From Alphaproteobacteria bacterium (GTDB lineage: Bacteria; Pseudomonadota; Alphaproteobacteria; UBA9655): DNA of 64,000 bases. Positions 18,706 through 25,673 of this stretch are shown piece after piece. The stretch is taken from contig JACDGE010000005.1 of NCBI GenBank assembly GCA_013815465.1, forward strand, positions 21,410 through 85,409, written 5' to 3'. The notes beneath the pieces were generated by a model. The model saw only the letters and a program-made list of their open reading frames with translations. It was not told the DNA's origin and searched no databases. Numbering within the stretch: the stretch's first letter is position 1; every line of letters begins with the position of its first letter. The position numbers were made by a program, and so were the translations under genes.

Positions 18706-19644
18706 ATGAAAAATAAAGCCATAATCATAATGATAAATTCCCTATTATTTACTGTAAGTTCTGCCGTTGCAATGGATGGCGAAAATGAAGAGTTTACACG
18801 TGGGACTCTTCTTAATCCACAATCAATTACCGAAGTGAAAGAGAGCAAATCACTTAAACCCATAATCATCAAAGAGTCTCAGCCCCTTAGCGGGAAGGAA
18901 GCCCTGAAAGAATGCCTTCCTCTTTCTCTAGCTACTCTAGGCAATGAGATGGAATCCCCACCAAAAGATAGAGAACAAGCATCTCCCCAGATCTCCCCAA
19001 CAACCGGCCTTCAAAGAGAACGAAAAATATCTAAAACACTCCCTTTTGAGCGTCGGCGAAAGAGTTCGGGATCTTTAAAAGCCTCTACCAAAACACTGTC
19101 CCTTCCTTCCATAATTGTCAATGCTTCGCCCCGAGAAGAAAAAATATCCCCAAGAATCAATATATCACCAAGGAAGGATATATCTCCTAGAAGGGATTCA
19201 TCCCGAAGGAGCGAGTCATCCCCCAGAACAGATACATCTCCAAGAACTAATATCTCCCCATCGCGAGGGCATGAATACAAAAACACTTCATTAGACTTTT
19301 CCCCGTCCCCTCTCAATGAATGGCAGCCAACGGAAAAAACATCTCAAGGGGGCAGCCGAAAGTATATCCTCCCTATGGAGGATCAGAAAGCTCTCGCGGC
19401 TATTATGGAGCACATTACAAACGCTGCCGAACAAAAGATGAAAGAACCTTTACAGCATCTTTCAGATTCATCTGAAGAAGCTTTTTTAAGACGGGATGGA
19501 GCCATCTCTCCCCAACGTGACCTAAGGGAAGCAAAAATAGTGAGAGTAGAGTCACTGGAAAGGGAGGGATCCAGAACGCCACAACGGGAGCGAAACTCAC
19601 CAAAAGAGCAAAAGAACCCTTCTCCAGAAGTATTTAAAAAATAA
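18706..19644 (+). CDS. Secreted Ser-Pro-Arg-repeat protein, 312 aa
   Basis: Not a recognised family. A signal peptide (about 1-23, ending SSAVA-MDG) is followed by a disordered, highly charged protein. Residues about 143-195 carry eight or so irregular copies of S/I-S-P-R-x-D/N, for example ISPRKDISPRRDSSRRSES. A further SP-rich tail occurs near the end (ISPQRDLREAK, SRTPQRERNSPKEQK). GGAGG lies just upstream. Low-complexity SR/SP-type sequence is unusual in bacteria and recalls eukaryotic splicing-factor-like or kinase-substrate tails. A host-directed protein is possible but unproven. Confidence 0.7.
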   Translation: MKNKAIIIMINSLLFTVSSAVAMDGENEEFTRGTLLNPQSITEVKESKSLKPIIIKESQPLSGKEALKECLPLSLATLGNEMESPPKDREQASPQISPTTGLQRERKISKTLPFERRRKSSGSLKASTKTLSLPSIIVNASPREEKISPRINISPRKDISPRRDSSRRSESSPRTDTSPRTNISPSRGHEYKNTSLDFSPSPLNEWQPTEKTSQGGSRKYILPMEDQKALAAIMEHITNAAEQKMKEPLQHLSDSSEEAFLRRDGAISPQRDLREAKIVRVESLEREGSRTPQRERNSPKEQKNPSPEVFKK

Positions 19645-19650
19645 GGGCTC

Positions 19651-20232
19651 TTACCAAAGAAGTTTTCGGGTTATTTTCACATTTTCTTTGGGTTCCTCAG
19701 AAAGCTCCAAAAGTTTTTCTTTTAAACTTAAGGCCCCTTCTGGCTTGCGAAAACAAATTTTCCAATTGTTGTTTGAATCATAGTAATGTTCTGAGAGGAG
19801 AAAGCCTGAACTTAGATGTTGAGCCCTGATATTCAGCTCTTCAAAAGCGTCACTCCTTTTATCCTGAGGCATTTTAGTAAATAAATCGAAGAGCAGTTTA
19901 AATTCATCAGGTTTTCGTTGCCGCGTATACAATATGAACGCAGCTGTATAATCTAAAGTGGGAACGCCATATTTATTAAGAACGTCGGCCTGCCCTTTAA
20001 CTTCCCAATAAATTATATTCGCAAAATTTTTCAGGCATGTATAGCGGGCACAAAATGTGCGCACTTTGTTTTCCTCGTCATTCAATTGTTTCCAAATTCC
20101 AGGATGATGATATTTATTCGATGGATGTATTGTTGGCTCGTCCTCGCTATCACTGCCCATAGCCTGCACAGAAAATCCACTCATTGTGAGGAGGGCTGCT
20201 GAAAAGATTATAGTTCTCATTTTTTGTAACAT
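19651..20232 (-). CDS. Secreted protein, mutL-flanking family, copy A (193 aa)
   Basis: Unrecognised family. Signal peptide MLQKMRTIIFSAALLTMSGFSVQA. The core (about 55-140) is shared with the protein at 22369: FC-[AE]-RY, EVKG..x..LN.YGVP..DY.AAF, and ..EF.LL.DLFTKMP.DKR.DAF.ELN. Identity over this stretch is roughly half by eye. AAAGG lies 8 bp before the ATG. The conserved Cys, the Tyr-rich helix and helical prediction suggest a folded periplasmic or exported domain. It is convergent with the SPR-repeat gene and follows mutL. Confidence 0.7.
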   Translation of the reverse strand: MLQKMRTIIFSAALLTMSGFSVQAMGSDSEDEPTIHPSNKYHHPGIWKQLNDEENKVRTFCARYTCLKNFANIIYWEVKGQADVLNKYGVPTLDYTAAFILYTRQRKPDEFKLLFDLFTKMPQDKRSDAFEELNIRAQHLSSGFLLSEHYYDSNNNWKICFRKPEGALSLKEKLLELSEEPKENVKITRKLLW

Positions 20233-20346
20233 AAAGACTACCTTTGTTTATTGAGGTTAATAGGAGCTGCAATCAGTTCTCAGGAAGAATGTTGAGGTTG
20301 AAGGCGCGTCGTTGAGCCCCAAGAATTTCTGACTCCTGCCGACTGA

Positions 20347-22170
20347 TCACCGTCGTCCAAACAACTTTTCCATATCAGCCCGCTTGAGCTCCACATACGT
20401 CGGACGTCCATGGTTACATTGACCGGAATGGGGCGTTTGTTCCATTTGACGGAGCAGGGCGTTCATTTCTTCAATGGAAAGTTTTCGGCCAGCACGTACA
20501 CTGTTGTGGCAGGCACAGGTCGCTAGTATTTCGGCAAGGCGTTCTTTCAAGCTCAACGGACTGCCAAGTTCTTCAATCTCGTCCGCTAAATCGCGTAAGA
20601 GTCTTTGGAGATCGACTTCGCCCAATAAAGCGGGAATCTCACGAATCAGCATGGCTTTTTCTCCGAAAGGCTCAATGATCAGACCAAGTGCTTTGAGTTC
20701 TTGCTGGACATCCTTAAGGCGCTGGAGGGCATTCTGGTCAAGTTCTACCACTTCTGGGATCAAAAGGGGCTGGCGTTGGACATGACCCATTTCCGCTTTG
20801 AGCTTTTCATAGACCAGGCGTTCATGGGCCGCATGCTGGTCCACAATGATCATCCCTTCGGCCCCTTGAGCAATAATATAGGTGCCATGGAGCTGCGCCT
20901 TAGCAAAGCCAAGGGGTGGGGTCTCCATAAAGTTGTCATCCCGAAGAGGCTTGTCATCCTGAACTTGATTCAGGATCTCCTGAGATCCCGGCTCAAGGCC
21001 GGAATGACAAGTCTTTTGTATATGAGAAGCCTCTTGTAAATATTCTGTAGGCTTATAATCTGTCCTCGGGATGTAGTTAACTCTTTGCGATGCTGTCGGC
21101 CTATAGGCGGCCAATGGAGGTTGGTAAGATGGTTCCGGCCGTAAGGAGCGCAAGGCTTGCGCGCTGACGGTTGTGGACGTTTTATGGCTCGCGCCCCCCA
21201 GGGTTTGCTTTAAGGCGCTTACAATGGTTCCTCGAATAAGCCCGCTGTCGCGGAAACGGACTTCTGTTTTGGCAGGGTGAACGTTGACGTCCACTTCCTC
21301 GTAAGGCAAATCCACAAACAGGGCAAGAAGGGGATAGCGATCGGATGCCAGAAAATCCTGATAGGCCGCGCGCACGGCCCCATGCAATAGCTTATCTTTA
21401 ACTGGTCGGCCATTCACAAACAGGTATTGGTGGGTTGCATTTGAGCGATTCAAGGTCGGCAGAGAAATAAACCCTCTCAGGTGGATATCCCCTCGGCTCA
21501 TCTCAAGGGGGAGGGCATTTTGTGAAAATTCCGTTCCCATGACTTGAGACAGTCGCGCTTGAAGCCCCTCGCAGGACTTATAATCAAAGACGACCCTTTG
21601 GTCGGACAGCAATTTGAACCCGACGGCGTGATGACCCATGCAGAGTCGATTCAACATCTCAACCGTATGGGAGAGCTCTGTCGTGGGCGTTTTAAGGAAC
21701 TTCAGACGGGCAGGAGTGGCATAAAACAGGTCCTTCACCTCAATGTGGGTTCCTTGAGGATGGGAAGTGGGCATAATCGGTTTTTTCTCGCCACCCTCGA
21801 CCTTTAACAGCCAGGCTTCTTTAGCATTTTGTAGGCGGCTTGTCAGATGTAAACGACTAACAGAGCCAATGGAGGGAAGGGCCTCTCCCCGAAACCCGAG
21901 GGTTTGGATGTTAAAGAGGTCCGCTTCGGGAAGCTTGGATGTGGCATGACGTTCAACAGCGAGCTCGAGATCTTCCGGGCCCATGCCGATCCCATTGTCT
22001 GTCACCGCAATGAGGCTCCGGCCTCCATCCCTCAGTTGTACAGTGATGGTTGTGGCCTTGGCATCAAGGGCGTTCTCTACCAGCTCCTTAACGGCAGAGG
22101 CGGGACGTTCAATGACTTCTCCGGCTGCGATTTGGTTGATAAGGTGGGGTTCGAGCTTGCGAATTTTCAT
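20347..22170 (-). CDS. mutL: DNA mismatch repair protein MutL with inserted repeat peptide
   Basis: Mismatch-repair ATPase and nicking endonuclease, 607 residues. The N-terminal GHKL ATPase has ENALDA (32-37), DNGIGM and GFRGEAL. The C-terminal dimerisation/endonuclease domain has the metal motif DQHAAHERLVYE, then ACHNSVRAG and CNHGRPT, so nicking activity is expected. The linker (about 385-415) contains the peptide CHSGLEPGSQEILNQVQDD, which is the translation of a palindromic repeat (20935-21010) inserted in frame. The core domains remain intact, so the protein is probably functional. It lies between the two copies of a secreted family. Confidence 0.95.
   Translation of the reverse strand: MKIRKLEPHLINQIAAGEVIERPASAVKELVENALDAKATTITVQLRDGGRSLIAVTDNGIGMGPEDLELAVERHATSKLPEADLFNIQTLGFRGEALPSIGSVSRLHLTSRLQNAKEAWLLKVEGGEKKPIMPTSHPQGTHIEVKDLFYATPARLKFLKTPTTELSHTVEMLNRLCMGHHAVGFKLLSDQRVVFDYKSCEGLQARLSQVMGTEFSQNALPLEMSRGDIHLRGFISLPTLNRSNATHQYLFVNGRPVKDKLLHGAVRAAYQDFLASDRYPLLALFVDLPYEEVDVNVHPAKTEVRFRDSGLIRGTIVSALKQTLGGASHKTSTTVSAQALRSLRPEPSYQPPLAAYRPTASQRVNYIPRTDYKPTEYLQEASHIQKTCHSGLEPGSQEILNQVQDDKPLRDDNFMETPPLGFAKAQLHGTYIIAQGAEGMIIVDQHAAHERLVYEKLKAEMGHVQRQPLLIPEVVELDQNALQRLKDVQQELKALGLIIEPFGEKAMLIREIPALLGEVDLQRLLRDLADEIEELGSPLSLKERLAEILATCACHNSVRAGRKLSIEEMNALLRQMEQTPHSGQCNHGRPTYVELKRADMEKLFGRR
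20935..21010. repeat. Palindromic repeat inserted in frame inside mutL
   Basis: TGTCATCCCGAAGAGGCTTG... to ...GGCTCAAGGCCGGAATGACA with internal GAACTTGATTCAGGATCTCC, 76 bp. It is read through by mutL in the poorly conserved linker between the ATPase and endonuclease domains. It is of the same general kind as the intergenic palindromes in this window. Confidence 0.75.
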
Positions 22171-22237
22171 AAAGTTAGCTGCCTTCTTCTTAATGAGATT
22201 CCATAGTTAATGCATTGATAATGCCGAATTTTTATTT

Positions 22238-22348
22238 CAGATCCCGGATCAAGTCCGGGATGGCAATGTCAACGGTGTTGGTCCCTATAATAATCACTTT
22301 TGCAAACTCAATAATTTTTGCAGTAGAGCTTCCCCCATCCGGGATCTG
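22238..22348. repeat. Palindromic element upstream of mutL
   Basis: Ends CAGATCCCGGATCAAGTCCG and CCATCCGGGATCTG are inverted copies. The interior (GTTGGTCCCTATAATAATC...) is recognisably related to the interior of the 4963-5126 element, so both belong to one family, this one with a degraded right arm. Confidence 0.65.
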
Positions 22349-22368
22349 AAAAAATTTGTGACCCTTTC

Positions 22369-23052
22369 TCACATTCTTTTGGGTTCATAAGGAAGGGTTA
22401 GCAGTTTGTCTTCTAATCTTATTCTTCCGTTTTCTATACGTAATTTTTCAATTTCATCGTAACAAGATTGTTCTAATTCATTGACACCAGATTGGGTAGG
22501 TGAAATTCTCTTATGGAGAAGGTTTATTTTTATTGTTTGTATACGTGTAGTTTTTTCGTCTCTCATGCGACTGAAATCGATTGCTTCCTCTTTACCTTCT
22601 GAATCGACATAAAATTCACCAAGCGTCCTACCTGTGCCATACGCGGCCCAGGCATTCAGCTCAGAAAACGCATCCTTTCTTTTATCAACAGGCATCTTCG
22701 TAAATAAATCATAGAGCAATTGGAATTCTCCAGGAACTCGGCGCTTATTATAAAATAAGAACGCAGCTATATAATCTACATGAGGAACGCCATATTCATT
22801 AAGAGCGAAAGCCTTTCCTTTAACTTCATGATAAACATCCTCTACAAGCCATTCAGCAAGATTATAGCGTTCGCAGAAAGAATAGACCTGGGTTTGTTCT
22901 TCATTACTGTAAGAGGGTTGTTTCAGGATCTTTTGCGATGTTATCGGAAAATCCAAGGCCTCCCAAGGATTCTCCATAGCCTGAGCTGAAAATGCACCCA
23001 TTGTGAGAATCGTCGTTGAAAAAATTAAAGTCTTCAATTTTTGTATCATCAT
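22369..23052 (-). CDS. Secreted protein, mutL-flanking family, copy B (227 aa)
   Basis: Paralogue of the protein at 19651. It shares the FC-x-RY...EVKGKAFALNEYGVP...DLFTKMPVDKRKDAF core and has an extra 35-residue insertion near the C-terminus with SGVNELEQSCYDEIEKL. The signal peptide covers about 1-24 (LIFSTTILTMGAFSAQA). I start at the ATG at 23052, where AAAGG is 5 bp upstream, rather than the GTG two codons earlier. Function unknown. The pair arose by duplication and now brackets mutL. Confidence 0.7.
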   Translation of the reverse strand: MMIQKLKTLIFSTTILTMGAFSAQAMENPWEALDFPITSQKILKQPSYSNEEQTQVYSFCERYNLAEWLVEDVYHEVKGKAFALNEYGVPHVDYIAAFLFYNKRRVPGEFQLLYDLFTKMPVDKRKDAFSELNAWAAYGTGRTLGEFYVDSEGKEEAIDFSRMRDEKTTRIQTIKINLLHKRISPTQSGVNELEQSCYDEIEKLRIENGRIRLEDKLLTLPYEPKRM

Positions 23053-23135
23053 AAACACCTTTCATTTTATTTTTAATAGAGTCTGCAATGTGCCAAAGCA
23101 CGTTCTTGGTGTCAATGGTACTCATCTGCAGATTT

Positions 23136-24323
23136 TCATGCAGCGAGATACTCCCGGGCCAAGCGTTTGCCCTCTTCCACGGCGGGTTGATCAAACGCAT
23201 TCACGCCCATAAAATAGGAGGTAATGATTGTCTCAATCATAAAGTGCATCATGAGGGCGCCCATAGAACGTTCATCAAGCGCCTCTACTGTAATCAAGCG
23301 AGTAGGGCACTTATGGTTTACCAACGTCTCATAGGTGGCTCTGAGTTCTGCGTCAAAAAGATCGCCCATGGTTTTGCCTGTGAATTCAGGAATAAGAGAG
23401 GACTGAACGGCTTCCCCTCGTCCTTGCCATTGAGGGGTGATAAGTGTAAAGAACTTGTCCTTTGGACCGTCAAGATAGAGTTGGAGTTGACTATGTTGAT
23501 CAACGGTGCCTAAGGCCCGGATCGGAGTTGTGCCTTTTCCATCCTTGCCGACACTTTCTGCCCATAGCTGGCGATACCAGAGGGCAAAAGAATCAAGCTG
23601 ATCCGCATAGGGCAGCATGACAGACAGGGGCTTATTGTGGTGTGCTGCCATGGCCGCACCCTGAAGGGCAGGGGGGGACTCCTCCGTTAGATGATTCTCT
23701 AAAATGGTTCGAGCGCCCTCTCGGAAAGCGTGAGCATCGAGACCCGCAAGAAGGGTAGGTAAAAGCCCCACAACAGAAAAGCAAGAATATCGGCCGCCTA
23801 CATTTGTTGGATGGTCCAAACATGTCCATTGATGGTCTTCTGCAATTTTTCTTAGGGTGTTGGGTGTAGGCTCGGTAATGGCCATAAAGTGCTTTTTATC
23901 GAGGCGCTGTAAGCAAATGGCGAGTTGCATGAGGGTTTCAACAGTTGAACCCGATTTTGAAATCGCTAGTACCCCTGTTGCCTTAGGGTTAATGGTTTCA
24001 AATAACCTGCTAAAGGTGTGGGGATCGATATTATCCATAAAATGTAGGCGTGGGGCTTTCTGGCCGGCAAGGGCATAAAGGGTTTTTCCTCCTAGGCTTG
24101 ATCCTCCCGTTCCTAAGATAAGGATGTCGTCAAAGTTTTCAAATCGCTCGGCGGCTTCTTGGTATGATGTGATGTCGTCTGTTTTCTCAACCAGGGAGAG
24201 GGGCGCGAGTTCACCTTTTTGGTAGGCCGTTCTAAAGGTGGTTAGTGCATCGGGATAAAAATTTTTAAAAGCGTTTTTATTGTCAACCTGACAACCGTCT
24301 AAATTCTGGTTATAAATCATCAT
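23136..24323 (-). CDS. pgi: Glucose-6-phosphate isomerase
   Basis: Interconverts glucose-6-P and fructose-6-P in glycolysis and gluconeogenesis. It is the short roughly 395-residue bacterial form. Signature elements are the first SIS domain with GTGGSSLGGKTLYAL (about 72-86), the phosphate-binding SKSGSTVET (about 124-132), the active-site region PTNVGGRYSCFS, and the second SIS domain with ALGTVDQHSQLQLYLDGPKD. The C-terminal end carries the conserved Lys region (EEGKRLAREYL). Met1 or Met2 could be the start. It is separated from the downstream secreted gene by 83 bp. Confidence 0.92.
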   Translation of the reverse strand: MMIYNQNLDGCQVDNKNAFKNFYPDALTTFRTAYQKGELAPLSLVEKTDDITSYQEAAERFENFDDILILGTGGSSLGGKTLYALAGQKAPRLHFMDNIDPHTFSRLFETINPKATGVLAISKSGSTVETLMQLAICLQRLDKKHFMAITEPTPNTLRKIAEDHQWTCLDHPTNVGGRYSCFSVVGLLPTLLAGLDAHAFREGARTILENHLTEESPPALQGAAMAAHHNKPLSVMLPYADQLDSFALWYRQLWAESVGKDGKGTTPIRALGTVDQHSQLQLYLDGPKDKFFTLITPQWQGRGEAVQSSLIPEFTGKTMGDLFDAELRATYETLVNHKCPTRLITVEALDERSMGALMMHFMIETIITSYFMGVNAFDQPAVEEGKRLAREYLAA

Positions 24324-24645
24324 ATATTACCTATGAATCGAAGTTTGAAAGACGACCCCCCACCCGCCCAATGGGTGACCTTTTCCGCCAACCCAATAGC
24401 ATCCTCCCGGAATTTAGAAAAGCTTATCTTTGGCGTAAGCGGAGGGCTAGATTTTCTTAATGTCCGCGGCCCAGGAATCAAGTTGCAAAATTTTTCTGGG
24501 TCCCCGAATTCCCCACTTTCGTGGGGGCAGGGATGACGCTCGTTGGGGGCGAGAGGGCCCTCGCCGCGAGGCGAGGACGCTTTAAATTTCAATCCTGCTT
24601 CCGTGAAGATGGGAATGAGGCTGCTGGGAGTTGAGAAGTGAAAAA
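24324..24645. other. Intergenic gap with half palindrome between lipoprotein gene and pgi
   Basis: 322 bp without a convincing gene. It contains CCGAATTCCCCACTTTCGTGGGGGCAGGGATGAC (24498-24538 region), one arm of the dispersed palindromic family, and a GC-rich stretch with CCCACCCGCCCAATGGGTGACC. Short frames open here on both strands but show no family features. Confidence 0.45.
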
Positions 24646-25200
24646 TCACTCAGCCCCTCCCTGCAGCTGAATATCCTTCTCTGCCAAAGGTGGCATGACA
24701 TTAGTGCGTACATTGGGGCTGGGGGAGATGCCTTTTTTCTGAAGCTCTTCAACTTCTGTATAAGGATCAAGAGCGTCTCCCTTTGGTTTTGTCTTTTTAA
24801 TGCCCAATCTTTGTATGATCGTCTTGTCCGCTGTCTTCTCCATCCGGGCTTCCGTATCAACCTTATATCGTACGTCTTCTTGATTTGGCTTGACCTGGCT
24901 CATTTCGAGAAGAGCTTTTTGTCCAGGACTCAAGGATTTTTTAGCGCCTTCGGATCCCAGAATTTTTTCTTGTTGGTTCTGTCTTGCAGTCTTATCTTGA
25001 GGACGTTCTACCCCGGGCATAGGGGTGGGGAGACAAGAAAAATCAGGTGGCATTTCAAGAGGTTGCAGACTAGGGTCGACGGCATATTCCTTGGGGGGAT
25101 CACGGTCAATCCCCAGTGTTTTTTTAACTGAGCTGCATCCCTGTAATGCGAGACATGCACAGAGGAGCCCCATGGTAATAGATAGAGAGCGTTTAATCAC
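24646..25200 (-). CDS. DUF3035-type lipoprotein
   Basis: Outer-membrane or periplasmic lipoprotein of 184 residues. The signal peptide ends in the lipobox LQGC (Cys22), followed by SSVKKTLGIDRDPPKEYAVD and the PPDFSCLPTP segment that defines DUF3035, some of whose members are annotated as alphaproteobacterial BAM-complex subunit BamF. Charged helices and a Pro-rich end follow. Its ATG overlaps the lspA stop by 4 bp, so a lipoprotein is encoded next to the signal peptidase that would process it. The ileS-lspA-DUF3035 order fits alphaproteobacterial operons. Confidence 0.8.
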   Translation of the reverse strand: MIKRSLSITMGLLCACLALQGCSSVKKTLGIDRDPPKEYAVDPSLQPLEMPPDFSCLPTPMPGVERPQDKTARQNQQEKILGSEGAKKSLSPGQKALLEMSQVKPNQEDVRYKVDTEARMEKTADKTIIQRLGIKKTKPKGDALDPYTEVEELQKKGISPSPNVRTNVMPPLAEKDIQLQGGAE

Positions 25201-25673
25201 TTTTTTTTCCTCACATAACTTTCTAAAATTAAAAGACCTACACCTACCGTAATCGCGCTATCTGCGACATTAAAGGCAGGAAAATGGTAACCGAAAATGT
25301 AGACGGGAACGTAAATAAAATCAACTACTGCTCCATCAAAGCGCAAACGGTCAATAATGTTTCCAATAGCCCCTCCGATAACCATACTCAAGCTGACAAG
25401 CAAAAGCTTGTCCGTGGTTCGCCATATCCAGATCCCTAAACTTATGGAAATGGCCAAGGCGATAATGATCAGTCCAATGGTTCCCCATATCGAGTGAGCT
25501 TTAAATAAACCAAACCCAACGCCTTTGTTCCAAGCAAGGACAAACTCCAAAAAGGGGAAAACCTTAATGACAGTTGGTGGATTCATTAGGTCATAAAGAA
25601 TCCAAGCCTTTGAAGCCTGATCGAGAACAATAACCAAAAGGCCGATGAGAGCGGCGTAAGTTAGACGGATCAT
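25197..25673 (-). CDS. lspA: Lipoprotein signal peptidase
   Basis: Aspartyl membrane protease (signal peptidase II) that cuts prolipoproteins before the lipid-modified Cys. 158 residues, four membrane helices. The catalytic Asp motifs are present: GNIIDRLRFDGAVVDF (about 107-122) and FNVADSAI (about 134-141). The start overlaps the ileS stop as ATGA and the stop overlaps the DUF3035 start likewise, so translation is tightly coupled in a three-gene operon. Confidence 0.95.
   Translation of the reverse strand: MIRLTYAALIGLLVIVLDQASKAWILYDLMNPPTVIKVFPFLEFVLAWNKGVGFGLFKAHSIWGTIGLIIIALAISISLGIWIWRTTDKLLLVSLSMVIGGAIGNIIDRLRFDGAVVDFIYVPVYIFGYHFPAFNVADSAITVGVGLLILESYVRKKK

Noticed and set aside
24320..24649. 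Minus-strand frame of 109 codons between pgi and the lipoprotein gene
   Set aside because: It passes through a palindromic repeat arm and GC-rich low-complexity text, with no family resemblance.
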